The notes: generated from the letters alone by a model not told the origin. A DNA stretch of 64,000 bases from Sinomicrobium weinanense (GCF_018863395.1 NZ_JAHKRR010000003.1:434001-498000); one strand, 5' to 3'; shown: positions 1 to 9,321, numbered from the stretch's first letter. Translations and numbers: made by a program.

Positions 1-1205
<1,205 letters not shown>

Positions 1206-1309
1206 TTAAATCTTTAATGTATAGCTTTTTATAGACTCAAAAATAACCTTGCCGGCTTCTCGGCCACAACGGGTACCTTCCTGCTTTAACAAGATTTTTT
1301 TTCGCGGTG

Positions 1310-1317
1310 CAAAGATA
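1310..1317 (-). promoter_or_regulatory. Putative Bacteroidota -7 box for atpD
   Basis: TATCTTTG read on the minus strand fits the TAnnTTTG consensus of the Bacteroidota primary sigma factor. It implies an atpD leader of about 100 nt. Confidence 0.55.
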
Positions 1318-1409
1318 TATTTTTTGTATAGATATGGAAATAGTTTTTGTATGTTTTTTTGTGAAAAATTTAACTCCGGTAAATTTTTACCTCCCGGATT
1401 TACACCACA

Positions 1410-1871
1410 TTACATTTTATCGTACTTCATCGTTGTTACTTCCCGGTATACAGAACCTCCTTCGGCATCTACTTCATCCTCCACCGTGGTCAATGTCCCA
1501 CCGGAAATGGTATAAGCCACCCTGACCACATCTTCCGAATCGCTATCTCCCTTATACACCAGGATGATCTCACCTCCGTCCAGCGAATAGGTCCCCGTAT
1601 AAGTCCCCTCTTCTGTCCCGTTACCTTCCCTGAAGTAGTGCACGAAGGTACCGTCTTCACGAAACCTCATCTCTACCACATTATTTTCATCGTAAACGGT
1701 TTTAACTTCACTCACCGTTTCCCCGTCCCGGTAACGGATAAAATGATAGCTTTTTGCATCCCACACACCTGCTACGGCTTCTTCCGGAGATGCCGAATCG
1801 TCATCGCTGCTGCACGCTGTAAAGGCAAAACCTGTAATAAACAAAACCAACAATAATGATATTTTTTTCAT
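1410..1871 (-). CDS. Lipocalin-like surface lipoprotein
   Basis: Small lipoprotein of 153 residues. The signal peptide ends in a lipobox with the acylated cysteine at residue 20 (FAFTAC), followed by SSDDD. A Ser/Asp-rich stretch just after the cysteine matches the type of surface-export signal described for flavobacterial lipoproteins, so I infer outer-leaflet display. The rest (VAGVWDAKSY, then GTYTGTYSLDGGEIIL) has the W-x-beta-strand pattern of small Bacteroidota lipocalin-like domains. The ligand is unknown. It is monocistronic, with its own TATTTTTG box 20 bp upstream, and divergent from the OsmC operon. Confidence 0.8.
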   Translation of the reverse strand: MKKISLLLVLFITGFAFTACSSDDDSASPEEAVAGVWDAKSYHFIRYRDGETVSEVKTVYDENNVVEMRFREDGTFVHYFREGNGTEEGTYTGTYSLDGGEIILVYKGDSDSEDVVRVAYTISGGTLTTVEDEVDAEGGSVYREVTTMKYDKM

Positions 1872-1890
1872 AGTGATATTTTATTTTTCA

Positions 1891-1898
1891 CAAAAATA
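1891..1898 (-). promoter_or_regulatory. Putative -7 box for the lipocalin-like lipoprotein
   Basis: TATTTTTG on the minus strand fits TAnnTTTG and lies about 20 bp before the start codon, giving a short leader. Confidence 0.55.
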
Positions 1899-1950
1899 GC
1901 CAAAATCACAGAGGGCTTTCCTTCATTCTGATAACTTTAACAAGAGGGGC

Positions 1951-2010
1951 TATCCGGTATTCGGTGGTCAGTAATCAGTATAGAACACAAATACCGATTA
2001 CCGAACACCA
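1951..2010. repeat. Intergenic word-palindrome, GGTATTCGGT family
   Basis: The left arm is built of G/T-rich words (CCGGTATTCGGTGG, CAGTAATCAGTAT). The right arm is built of their complements (ATACCGATTACCG, AACACCA). It lies between two divergent promoters. The same words recur at 8541-8610 and 49282-49404. Confidence 0.7.
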
Positions 2011-2048
2011 CCCCACCCGGAACATTCCTTTTTTCCTGATTAAAATCG

Positions 2049-2056
2049 TACTTTTG
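2049..2056 (+). promoter_or_regulatory. Putative -7 box for the OsmC-PNGase-recJ operon
   Basis: TACTTTTG fits TAnnTTTG and lies 29 bp upstream of the OsmC-family start codon. It is the only clear promoter box for the three-gene run that follows. Confidence 0.5.
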
Positions 2057-2085
2057 AGGGCTACAAACTCTTAAAAAAACAGATT

Positions 2086-2508
2086 ATGACCAATCACGTC
2101 ACAACTAAATGGCTGGGCAACATGGCTTTTGAATCCGACAACCCTTCGGGCACTACCCTGCGGATAGACGCTAGCCCGGAAGACGGGGGAGAAGGCAATG
2201 GCCTGCGCCCCAAAGCACTTATGCTTTCGTCCGTAGCCGGATGTTCAGGACTGGATGTTGCCTCCCTGATAAAAAAGATGAAACTCGAAGTCGATGATTT
2301 TGTCATAGAGATCGACGCCGAACTGACGGAAGAACACCCGAAATACTATCACACCGTGACCATAGAATATCACTTTCACGGCAAAAACCTGGACGAGAAA
2401 AAACTGCAAAGGGTGGTAGACCTGTCCGTAGAGAAATACTGCGGGGTCATGGAAATGTTCCGTCACTTTGCCAAAACAGACATTAAAACGTTCTTTCACA
2501 ACAACTAG
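2086..2508 (+). CDS. OsmC family peroxiredoxin-like protein
   Basis: Cytoplasmic OsmC/Ohr-fold protein of 140 residues. Both redox cysteines of the fold are visible: Cys53 in SSVAGCSGLD at the start of the central helix, and Cys119 in VEKYCGVM. The family reduces organic hydroperoxides or acts as a thiol peroxidase. The YhfA/OsmC subtype is more likely than Ohr, judging by the short N-terminus and the R-P-K-A-L-M motif. It is the first gene of an apparent operon, with 14 bp to the PNGase F-like gene. The substrate is not known. Confidence 0.88.
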   Translation: MTNHVTTKWLGNMAFESDNPSGTTLRIDASPEDGGEGNGLRPKALMLSSVAGCSGLDVASLIKKMKLEVDDFVIEIDAELTEEHPKYYHTVTIEYHFHGKNLDEKKLQRVVDLSVEKYCGVMEMFRHFAKTDIKTFFHNN

Positions 2509-2522
2509 GACTTTACCTATCT

Positions 2523-4442
2523 ATGAAGCACCTCCTGTTTATCGCCCTTTTTTGCGCAGGGCTTGGCGGAAAGTTGTTCGCACAACAAAAACAACACGTT
2601 ATATCACATCACAAGGAAACCGTGGTCACAGACCCTTCCAAAGGCGCCAACAGCTATGAACGATGGGCGGTTTTTCCCGGCAAGGACGAGGATATCCGTT
2701 CTGTCCTGCTCCGCCTCACTTTCGAATGCCCTGACGGTATGCGTTGTGCTGACTGGGACTACCTGGACCACGTCATCGTCAAAAAAACGGGAGGACAGCA
2801 GGGCGACACCCTGAATTACGAAATAGCCCGTATGCTTACGCCCTATGGGGGAAGGTTCCAAAACGACTGGAAGTTCGAATGGAAGGTAGATGTCTCTGAT
2901 TTCAGCAGCATCCTCCGGGACAGTGTCCTCGTAGACTACGTACATACGGGATATGAAGACAACAAGACCCGGGGCTGGAAAGTAACGGTCGATTTTGAGA
3001 TCACCCGCGGTACTCCCGTGTCAGACCCGGTAGCTATTCACAAGGTCTATGACGGCATCTACGATTACGGAAACGCGGACAACCCGATAGAAGAGCATCT
3101 CAAGCCCGTTACACTGAAGGCCCATGCACAAACGGCCTTTGCCAGGGTTAAGCTGCACCACACCGGGCATGGCATGGACAAGAACGGATGTGGCGAATTT
3201 TGCGATAAATACCGGGATATTAAATGGAACGGCAAGCTTATAAACAGGAAGAACATATGGATGCAATGCGGGGAAAACCCCTTGTATCCGCAGGCAGGGA
3301 CCTGGATCTTCGATCGCGCCAACTGGTGCCCTGGCTACCTCCTGCAACCCGACGAATACCTGGTATCTCTTAATGGCCGGGCAGATTACACCCTGGATGT
3401 GGACATGGAGCCCTACACCACGGATAACCCAAGCGCCGAAGAACACATTACGGCCTATGTCATCGAATACGGAAAAATACGCGCTAAAAACGATGTTGCC
3501 CTCACAGATATCATCGCCCCTTCGGACAACCCCGTACACGGGCGGAAGAACCCCACAGGCCGCCTGGCCGTGATCCGGGTGAAAAACAACGGGGAAAACC
3601 CGCTAAAAAAGATGACCATTAAATACCATATCGAGGACGAAAAACCCAAAACCTTCAAGTGGCAGGGAAGTATCCCGTTTGGGGAAACAGCCGTGATATC
3701 CCTTCCGGAAGTGGTTTTCAGCGTTAAAGAATCGGCCGTTTTTCACGTAGAACTCAAAAGGCCCAACGGAAAGAAAGACGCCTTTGCCGGAGACAATAAA
3801 AAGAGCTCCCGCTACCGAAGGCCAGACATACTTCCGCAGAATGTTGTGGTCTATTTCAAAACCAATAATAAACCAGGACAAAATACCTATAATATAACAG
3901 ACAGTTTTGGCAAGGTACTCTTTCAAAGGGACAGCACCTCCCTTAAACCCAATACCATTTACCGGGACACCGTGGCGCTGAGCGAAGGCAGTTATACTTT
4001 TAATGTGGAAGACAATGCCGGCAACGGATTGGAATTCTGGTATCACACCAAAGACGGCCGGGGCGAAGTAAAACTGCTGGACACCCTGGGACAGGCCATT
4101 AAACAGTTCAAATCGGATTTCGGAAGCAGTATAATCTATAATTTTGCGGTAAAGAAAGGAATACCATACCACACAGACCCGGCCCCATCCATTACCGTCT
4201 TCCCCGCACGGACCGACGGCCCGGTTACACTCGATTACTTTGCCAACGAGGCGGAAGAAGTAAAAGTGATCATTACAGAACAGGAAAACGAAGATCATAT
4301 CCTCGAAGAACACCATTATACCGGGTTGCGCAGGGGAAGTTTTACATACGACCTTTCTTACCTGCCAAAGATGCGGTGCTATATCAAGGTATTTGTAAAA
4401 GGCAGGGAAATTTTTAAAAACAGGATAAGGCTAAAGGAATAA
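2523..4442 (+). CDS. Secreted PNGase F-like peptide-N-glycanase with C-terminal extension
   Basis: Protein of 639 residues with a Sec signal peptide (residues 1-20, ending LFAQ). The N-terminal half resembles flavobacterial PNGase F, which removes N-glycans from asparagine. CADWDYLDHV (75-84) matches the segment carrying the catalytic Asp60, and NGCGEFCDKY (221-230) matches the segment carrying Glu206, here Glu225. The position that appears to align with PNGase F Glu118 is His141 in DYVHTGY, so activity needs testing. The protein is almost twice the length of PNGase F (about 315 mature residues). The extra C-terminal region is beta-rich. Its last 80 residues resemble a degenerate T9SS type A sorting domain (VFPARTDGPVTLDYF). 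It lies 14 bp after the OsmC gene and 4 bp before recJ, so it is probably co-transcribed. Extracellular or surface glycoprotein deglycosylation is inferred. Confidence 0.8.
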   Translation: MKHLLFIALFCAGLGGKLFAQQKQHVISHHKETVVTDPSKGANSYERWAVFPGKDEDIRSVLLRLTFECPDGMRCADWDYLDHVIVKKTGGQQGDTLNYEIARMLTPYGGRFQNDWKFEWKVDVSDFSSILRDSVLVDYVHTGYEDNKTRGWKVTVDFEITRGTPVSDPVAIHKVYDGIYDYGNADNPIEEHLKPVTLKAHAQTAFARVKLHHTGHGMDKNGCGEFCDKYRDIKWNGKLINRKNIWMQCGENPLYPQAGTWIFDRANWCPGYLLQPDEYLVSLNGRADYTLDVDMEPYTTDNPSAEEHITAYVIEYGKIRAKNDVALTDIIAPSDNPVHGRKNPTGRLAVIRVKNNGENPLKKMTIKYHIEDEKPKTFKWQGSIPFGETAVISLPEVVFSVKESAVFHVELKRPNGKKDAFAGDNKKSSRYRRPDILPQNVVVYFKTNNKPGQNTYNITDSFGKVLFQRDSTSLKPNTIYRDTVALSEGSYTFNVEDNAGNGLEFWYHTKDGRGEVKLLDTLGQAIKQFKSDFGSSIIYNFAVKKGIPYHTDPAPSITVFPARTDGPVTLDYFANEAEEVKVIITEQENEDHILEEHHYTGLRRGSFTYDLSYLPKMRCYIKVFVKGREIFKNRIRLKE

Positions 4443-4446
4443 CCGT

Positions 4447-6150
4447 ATGCGCTGGACCATTAAACCACATCCGGACCCGGAAAGAACAAAGCAACTGGCC
4501 TCTGAGCTGGGAGTGGACGAAATCATCGGCTCCCTCCTTCTGCAACGGGGTATTGAGACTTTCGAAGATGCAAAATATTTTTTCCGCCCGTCACTCGATC
4601 ACCTTCACGACCCCTTCCTGATGAAGGATATGGACAAGGCAGTGCATCGAATAGAAGAAGCCATCAGCCGGAACGAGAACATCCTGGTCTACGGCGACTA
4701 TGATGTGGATGGTACTACGGCCGTAGCACTTCTGTCTTCCTACCTCCGGGACCTTTATCCGAATGTAGCTACTTATATACCAGACCGCTACGAAGAAGGT
4801 TACGGCGTCTCTTTTCAGGGTATTGATTTTGCTTCCGACAATGACATCAGCCTTATTATTGCACTGGACTGTGGTATCAAGGCCATAGACAAAATAAAAT
4901 ACGCCCGGGAGAAAGAAATAGAATTCATTGTCTGTGACCACCACCGTCCGGGGAACTCCCTTCCGGACGCCGTGGCCGTATTGGACCCTAAGCGGGAAGA
5001 TTGCAACTATCCGTATGATGAGCTCTGCGGATGTGGTGTAGGGTTCAAACTCATCCAGGCATTGGCCTCCCGCCGCGGACAAACCATAAAAGACCTCATC
5101 CCTTATCTCGATCTCGTAGCCACTGCCATCGGCGCAGACATTGTTCCCATCACGGGCGAAAACCGGGTACTGGCCCACTACGGGCTCAGACAGATCAATT
5201 CCGAACCAAGGGCGGGTATACGGGCTATAACACACACGCTTCAAAAACAACAGCTTAGTATTACGGACGTGGTGTTTATCATCGCTCCCCGTATCAACGC
5301 AGCCGGACGTATGAAACACGGCCTGCATGCGGTCAACCTCCTTACCGAAACCGATTTTGACACTGCAGTGAAATTTGCCAGTGAGATTGAGACGTTTAAT
5401 TCGGACAGGAAAATGCTCGATCAGCAGATCACCGAAGAAGCCCTGCAACAGATCACGGAACAAAAAGAACAGGAAAATTTTACCACCGTGGTATATAACG
5501 AAACCTGGCATAAGGGAGTCATAGGCATTGTGGCCTCCAGGCTTACGGAAACCTACTACCGCCCAACGCTGGTCTTTACCCGTACCGGGAACAAGCTGGC
5601 CGCTTCTGCACGTTCTGTCAGGGGTTTTGACGTTTATAATGCCCTGGAGAACTGCTCGCATTGTATTGAACAGTTTGGCGGGCACAAGTATGCTGCCGGA
5701 CTGACCCTACACCCGGAACAGTACGATGAGTTCAAGCAAAAATTCGAAGAAGTGGTTTCCTCTACCATAGACAAAAAACTGCTCACCCCGGAGATCACCG
5801 TAGATACTGAAATAGACTTCGATCAGATCACATCGAAGTTCTACCGCATATTAAAACAGTTTGCCCCTTTCGGCCCGGGTAACCCGGCTCCTGTCTTTCT
5901 CTCCCGAAACCTCAGGGATACCGGTTATGGCCGGGGTGTGGGCGAAGGAGAAAAACACCTCAAAGTAGCGGTTACACAAAACAACTCCCGGGCATTCGGA
6001 GGCATCGGCTTTGGCCTGGGGGACAAAAAGGAGGTTATCCGGGATAAAAAACCCTTCAGTGCAGTCTACTCCATAGAAGAAAACCACTGGAACGGCAACG
6101 TGAGTTTACAATTAAGGCTTCGGGATATAAAACCCGGCGACCTCGTGTAA
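4447..6150 (+). CDS. recJ: Single-stranded-DNA-specific exonuclease RecJ
   Basis: DHH-superfamily 5'-3' ssDNA exonuclease of 567 residues, acting in recombination and mismatch or base-excision repair in the cytoplasm. Motif I is YGDYDVDGTT (82-91), the DHH motif is CDHHRPG with DHH at 164-166, the DHHA1 region contains FGGHKYAAG, and an OB-fold follows at the C-terminus. Length is normal for Bacteroidota RecJ. The start codon lies 4 bp after the stop of the PNGase F-like gene, which implies translational coupling. Confidence 0.96.
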   Translation: MRWTIKPHPDPERTKQLASELGVDEIIGSLLLQRGIETFEDAKYFFRPSLDHLHDPFLMKDMDKAVHRIEEAISRNENILVYGDYDVDGTTAVALLSSYLRDLYPNVATYIPDRYEEGYGVSFQGIDFASDNDISLIIALDCGIKAIDKIKYAREKEIEFIVCDHHRPGNSLPDAVAVLDPKREDCNYPYDELCGCGVGFKLIQALASRRGQTIKDLIPYLDLVATAIGADIVPITGENRVLAHYGLRQINSEPRAGIRAITHTLQKQQLSITDVVFIIAPRINAAGRMKHGLHAVNLLTETDFDTAVKFASEIETFNSDRKMLDQQITEEALQQITEQKEQENFTTVVYNETWHKGVIGIVASRLTETYYRPTLVFTRTGNKLAASARSVRGFDVYNALENCSHCIEQFGGHKYAAGLTLHPEQYDEFKQKFEEVVSSTIDKKLLTPEITVDTEIDFDQITSKFYRILKQFAPFGPGNPAPVFLSRNLRDTGYGRGVGEGEKHLKVAVTQNNSRAFGGIGFGLGDKKEVIRDKKPFSAVYSIEENHWNGNVSLQLRLRDIKPGDLV

Positions 6151-6300
6151 TTAACGATCAAATTGTAGCCTGAAAATACCTTTATTACTATATGAACAAT
6201 ATTGCTCAATTGAATTAAACAATTTTATCTGTTTGTTATTGATGATTCGTTAAAATTTTTGTTATTGGAAATAAACCAATGTTTTAACAAATTTCAAAAG

Positions 6301-6476
6301 CTCCCCTCTTCATCTGAAGAGGGGTGGACCACCTCTGGTGGGTCGGGGAGTTTGACCCAGCCCAAGCCTCGGGATTTAAACTCTAACATTTGTGTTTCAT
6401 CAATGGTTTGGGCTTTCTAACCTTCCACTCCCGATCTCTGATCGGGACCACCTCCCTTCATCACAAGAGAGGAGTC
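6301..6476 (+). repeat. Structured dispersed repeat D, copy 1
   Basis: About 176 bp with the same order of stems as the reverse complement of 41521-41714. Stem 1 is CCCCTCTTC/GAAGAGGGG at 6303-6324. Stem 2 is GACC.ACC paired with GGT.GGTC at 6327-6344 with one bulge. A long-range pair GCCCAAGCC/GGTTTGGGC follows, then the terminal stem CCCGATC/GATCGGG at 6430-6446. It ends in GAGAGGAGTCC. Stem 2 and the terminal stem differ from the second copy by paired changes. Confidence 0.75.
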
Positions 6477-6608
6477 CTGTTAGTCTTAACCAAGGTCAAA
6501 TGTAAAAACAAAAAACTTCCTGCAATAACCCACTCCCGGATTTTTATCACTGCATGAATGTTGCTAGTAAATAAATTATATCTTATTTAGATTAAATAAA
6601 AATAATTG

Positions 6609-6616
6609 TATATTTG
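6609..6616 (+). promoter_or_regulatory. Putative -7 box for the cysteine-containing small protein
   Basis: TATATTTG fits TAnnTTTG and lies 64 bp before the start codon at 6680. Confidence 0.45.
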
Positions 6617-6679
6617 TAGGTGAAGGCCATCCCTTTACGCCGGCCGGAAGAATCAGAAAAGAAATGAAAACCTACAATT

Positions 6680-7036
6680 ATGAACGAAATATATTGTATT
6701 TACCGCAACGATATAGGTATCGCTTTTCAATGGAAAACGGATCTTGCAAAGAACAACTCCAAGAAATTACAGATCGTCTTCCGGGACATGGGGTTTTACC
6801 TTTTGCCTGAAGAGGTCTCGGATTTTTACAATTGCGTATGCAGTGCCAGGGAATTTGAACGCTGTGCAGGTTGTTCCCACAACAAGGAATACCGCTCCAT
6901 TCTGTTGCGCACTCCTGCAAACCAGGTAGACCTGGCCGTAAATACCTATGAACTTCAGCAAATAGAAGACCTTATTGAAGGAACACTGTTCCAGTTACGG
7001 CTGGACAGCTACCTGAACCAATTGTGCGGGAACTAA
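6680..7036 (+). CDS. Conserved small cytoplasmic protein of unknown function
   Basis: Protein of 118 residues with no signal peptide or membrane segment. It has a cysteine-rich centre (FYNCVC, then ERCAGCSHNKEY) that could bind a metal, followed by R-S-I-L-L-R-T-P and a helical C-terminus (ELQQIEDLIEGTLFQLRLDSYLNQL). The layout resembles the small DUF6686-type proteins of Bacteroidota, but that comparison is from memory and tentative. It is monocistronic with its own promoter box, and convergent with lpxH. I do not assign a function. Confidence 0.75.
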   Translation: MNEIYCIYRNDIGIAFQWKTDLAKNNSKKLQIVFRDMGFYLLPEEVSDFYNCVCSAREFERCAGCSHNKEYRSILLRTPANQVDLAVNTYELQQIEDLIEGTLFQLRLDSYLNQLCGN

Positions 7037-7097
7037 GTACGAAATACGAAGTTAGAGGTACCAAGTTAGAAGTATAAACCCTGAATTCTGAATGTAT
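7037..7097. repeat. Short word-repeat tract between convergent genes
   Basis: Low-complexity tract of the words TACGAAGTTAGAG and CCAAGTTAGAAG, followed by CTGAATTCTGAATG. It is weaker than the palindromes elsewhere and lies between convergent stop codons. Confidence 0.4.
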
Positions 7098-7100
7098 GTC

Positions 7101-7886
7101 TTAAATCTTTTTGCCGTACTCTTTGAGATGTAATGTTTCCCCGTCAAAAATGCCGTAGGTATAATAGTTTATCCAATCGCCCAGGTTAATATAGGTCGAA
7201 TTGTCATTCAGCCGGAAATCTATGGGCAGGTGGCGGTGCCCGAAGACAAAATAGTCGTAGTGCCTTGTTTCCAGCTTTCGCCGGGCATACTGTATGAGCC
7301 ATTCGTTATCTTCGCCCAGGAATTTTACATCCTCATCGCCCGAGATCGCCTTGTTTTTTACAGACAGGTATTGTGCCAGTTTTACACCGAGGTCGGGATG
7401 CAGCCATCGAAAAAACCATTTGCCCACCGGGTTGGTAAACACTTTTTTCATGCGCTTATACCCTTTGTCCCCGGGCCCCAGGCCATCCCCGTGCCCTATA
7501 AAAAAGCGCTTCCCGTTCAGGCTAAACTCCCTGGGTTTATGAAAGACCGGGATATTCAGCTCTTCTTCGAAGTAACCGTTCATCCACAGGTCGTGGTTCC
7601 CTACAAAATAGTATACCGGGATACCGTTGTCCGTGATTTCCGCCAGTTTTCCGAGGGTTCGGCTAAATCCTTTCGGAATAACGGTTTTGTATTCAAACCA
7701 GAAATCAAAAAGGTCGCCCAGCAGAAATATGGCGGCCGCATCCTCCTTTACCTCATCGAGCCATTGTACGAATTTCTTTTCCCGGGGCAGGCTTTCCTCG
7801 CTGGTAGGCGCTCCGAGGTGATTGTCGGAGGCGAAGTATATTTTTTTTCCTTTGGGTAAATCTATGTCTGTGGAATCAATGTTCAA
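7101..7886 (-). CDS. lpxH: UDP-2,3-diacylglucosamine diphosphatase LpxH
   Basis: Calcineurin-like metallophosphoesterase of 261 residues that hydrolyses UDP-2,3-diacylglucosamine to lipid X in lipid A biosynthesis, at the inner face of the inner membrane. The metal-binding motifs appear in order: SDNHLG (20-25), GDLFDFW (57-63), GNHDLW (96-101), GHGDGLG (131-137) and GHRH near 218. The helical insert with PVGKWFFRWLHPDLG is typical of LpxH and separates it from generic phosphodiesterases. The region upstream of the start is full of repeats (7876-8047), so the promoter is not obvious. Confidence 0.92.
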   Translation of the reverse strand: MNIDSTDIDLPKGKKIYFASDNHLGAPTSEESLPREKKFVQWLDEVKEDAAAIFLLGDLFDFWFEYKTVIPKGFSRTLGKLAEITDNGIPVYYFVGNHDLWMNGYFEEELNIPVFHKPREFSLNGKRFFIGHGDGLGPGDKGYKRMKKVFTNPVGKWFFRWLHPDLGVKLAQYLSVKNKAISGDEDVKFLGEDNEWLIQYARRKLETRHYDYFVFGHRHLPIDFRLNDNSTYINLGDWINYYTYGIFDGETLHLKEYGKKI

Positions 7887-8047
7887 GATTCAAGGTTTAA
7901 GGTTACAGGTTATAGTTTCAACTTCCCGGTTCCTGAGCACTTCGACTGTGCTCAGTATAAACTAAAGTCGAAGGGAGCCGAGGACAATTTCAGCCAATCT
8001 ACTCCAATTCTCTCCTTCTCCCAATCTCCTTGCCTCCCAGTCTACCC
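7876..8047. repeat. Composite repeat block between lpxH and queD
   Basis: Three layers are visible. G/T-rich words (CAAGATTCAAGGTTTAAGG, TTACAGGTTATAG) lie at 7880-7915. A 43-bp repeat copy lies at 7935-7977. A pyrimidine-rich word tract (CCAATCTACTCC, CCCAATCTCC, CCCAGTCTACCC) lies at 7994-8047. The outer layers look like the two arms of one word-palindrome with the 43-bp repeat inserted between them. Confidence 0.6.
7935..7977 (+). repeat. 43-bp dispersed repeat R, copy 1
   Basis: Begins with the hairpin GAGCAC-n7-GTGCTC and ends in AAAGTCGAAGGGAG. It is nearly identical to the reverse complement of 46757-46798. It belongs to the TTCGAC/CTCAG class of short intergenic repeats that also appears at 16347-16372, 18007-18103, 45462-45553 and 59404-59500. 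Confidence 0.75.
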
Positions 8048-8494
8048 ATTATCCCCTGCATACCACTCAGCAAAGGATGTCTCGGTTTCCTGGAGTTTAA
8101 GAGAATGCAATGCTATTCCCTCTGGCAATCTGGCCTTTATCTTTTCGGAGAAATCGAGTACCATATTTTCACTGGTGGGCTGATAATCCACCAGCAGGAC
8201 ATTGTGTCCCCGTTTTTTCAGTTCTTCCGCAAGCTCCACATGGGGGGTGTTCCTGTTAAATACGGTAGCATGGTCAAACTTGTCTACGATCTCTTCCTTT
8301 ACGATCTTTTTCAGGTCGCCAAAATCTATGACCATTCCCAGCTTTACATGCGAACTGTCGGTAATAGGTTTCCCGATTACGGTAACCGCAAGTTTGTAGC
8401 TGTGCCCGTGTACATTCCGGCATTTACCGTCATAACCGTAAAGGGCATGACCGGTTTCAAAATTAAACAGTTTTGTCAGGCGAATATTGCTCAT
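8042..8494 (-). CDS. queD: 6-carboxy-tetrahydropterin synthase QueD-like
   Basis: Protein of 150 residues in the 6-pyruvoyl-tetrahydropterin synthase fold. It probably converts dihydroneopterin triphosphate to 6-carboxytetrahydropterin in queuosine/7-deazaguanine synthesis. The start is set at MSNIRLTKLF because the family begins there and a TATCTTTG promoter box lies just upstream, so the longer frame would include the promoter. Zinc-binding His16, His29 and His31 (FETGHALYG, CRNVHGHSY), catalytic Cys25 and the late Glu in KLQETETSF are all visible. PTPS-family pterin enzymes are the alternative, so the exact product is less certain than the fold. Confidence 0.87.
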   Translation of the reverse strand: MSNIRLTKLFNFETGHALYGYDGKCRNVHGHSYKLAVTVIGKPITDSSHVKLGMVIDFGDLKKIVKEEIVDKFDHATVFNRNTPHVELAEELKKRGHNVLLVDYQPTSENMVLDFSEKIKARLPEGIALHSLKLQETETSFAEWYAGDNG

Positions 8495-8527
8495 TACTAC
8501 TACGGATAACTTATACTTTATTCCCTG

Positions 8528-8535
8528 CAAAGATA
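8528..8535 (-). promoter_or_regulatory. Putative -7 box for queD
   Basis: TATCTTTG on the minus strand fits TAnnTTTG. It lies 33 bp before the chosen ATG and supports that start. Confidence 0.55.
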
Positions 8536-8540
8536 ACTAA

Positions 8541-8610
8541 ATTCGGTGACCGATATCCGGTATTCGGTAAATGGTGGCCGAGGGTGTTACTCATCACCGA
8601 ACACCGATCA
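8541..8610. repeat. Intergenic word-palindrome, GGTATTCGGT family
   Basis: The left arm is G/T-rich (ATTCGGTGACCGATATCCGG, TATTCGGTAAATGG). The right arm is CATCACCGAACACCGATCA. It sits exactly between the promoters of two divergent genes, like 1951-2010. Confidence 0.7.
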
Positions 8611-8632
8611 TCTTTTTTCACCTGTTGTATTG

Positions 8633-8650
8633 TAAATTTGTATAAATTTG
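8633..8650 (+). promoter_or_regulatory. Two overlapping candidate -7 boxes for the 2OG oxygenase
   Basis: TAAATTTG occurs at 8633-8640 and again at 8643-8650, ten bases apart. Both fit TAnnTTTG. Only about 20-35 nt separate them from the non-ATG start, so the leader is very short. Confidence 0.55.
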
Positions 8651-8669
8651 CCCGCTTTTTATTTATATA

Positions 8670-9320
8670 TTGATAGCAGTGAACGAACTGTTTGAGCAAC
8701 TGGATTTTACAGAAGATCCGTGCTACGAAAAAATAATTGCTGACCTCCTGGAACGGCAATACAGTATTGTGGAGGACTTCTTTCCCGCCGGGGATGTCAT
8801 AGCATTGCGCCATGCCCTGTTGGACAAATACGAAGAGGACCGGTTTAAAAAAGCGGCCATAGGGAACCGCGTCAATGAAGTTATTGAAAAAACGGTCCGT
8901 GGCGATTTTATCCTGTGGCTTAACGAAGCCTGTGCCAATACTGCCGAAGAACTCTTTTTCAGCAAGATCAATCACTTTGTATCTTATCTCAACAAGACCT
9001 GCTTTTTGGGAATATTACACAAGGAGTTCCACTATGCAATATATCCGAAGGGCACATTCTACAAAAGACATCTGGACACTTTTCAAAACGACGACCGCCG
9101 TAAGCTATCCATGGTCTTCTACCTGAACGAGGAAAACTGGCAACCCGAATACGGCGGCGAACTGGTACTGTACAAGGAAGAGCACGGAAAAGAATGCCCT
9201 GTGACCATTTATCCCTATCCCGGCAGAATGGTCATTTTTGAAAGCCAGGTCCTTGAGCACGAAGTAAGGCCTGTTGAAAGGGAACGCCTGAGCATTACCG
9301 GCTGGTTAAAGACCAGCTAG
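8670..9320 (+). CDS. 2OG-Fe(II) oxygenase, prolyl 4-hydroxylase-like
   Basis: Cytoplasmic protein of about 216 residues with the facial triad of 2-oxoglutarate/Fe(II) dioxygenases. The iron ligands are HLD (His134, Asp136) in YKRHLDTF and His197 in VLEHEVRP, with a 2OG-binding Arg in ERLSITGW. YGGELVLY before the second His is typical of prolyl-hydroxylase-like members. The substrate is unknown; a ribosomal or translation-factor proline is possible by analogy. No ATG exists before the domain. The start must be TTG (8670) or GTG (8679), and the latter gives MNELFEQLDF. It is convergent with murI, one base apart. Confidence 0.85.
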   Translation: MIAVNELFEQLDFTEDPCYEKIIADLLERQYSIVEDFFPAGDVIALRHALLDKYEEDRFKKAAIGNRVNEVIEKTVRGDFILWLNEACANTAEELFFSKINHFVSYLNKTCFLGILHKEFHYAIYPKGTFYKRHLDTFQNDDRRKLSMVFYLNEENWQPEYGGELVLYKEEHGKECPVTIYPYPGRMVIFESQVLEHEVRPVERERLSITGWLKTS

Positions 9321-9321
9321 G

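Larger units (their letters stand above)
6151..6679. other. 529-bp intergenic region with hairpins and a structured repeat
   Basis: No gene is seen. After recJ there is AT-rich sequence with a local inverted repeat at 6251-6290 (GTTAAAA paired with TTTTAAC, and ATTGG with CCAAT). Repeat element D copy 1 is at 6301-6476. The promoter box for the next gene is at 6609-6616. Confidence 0.7.
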
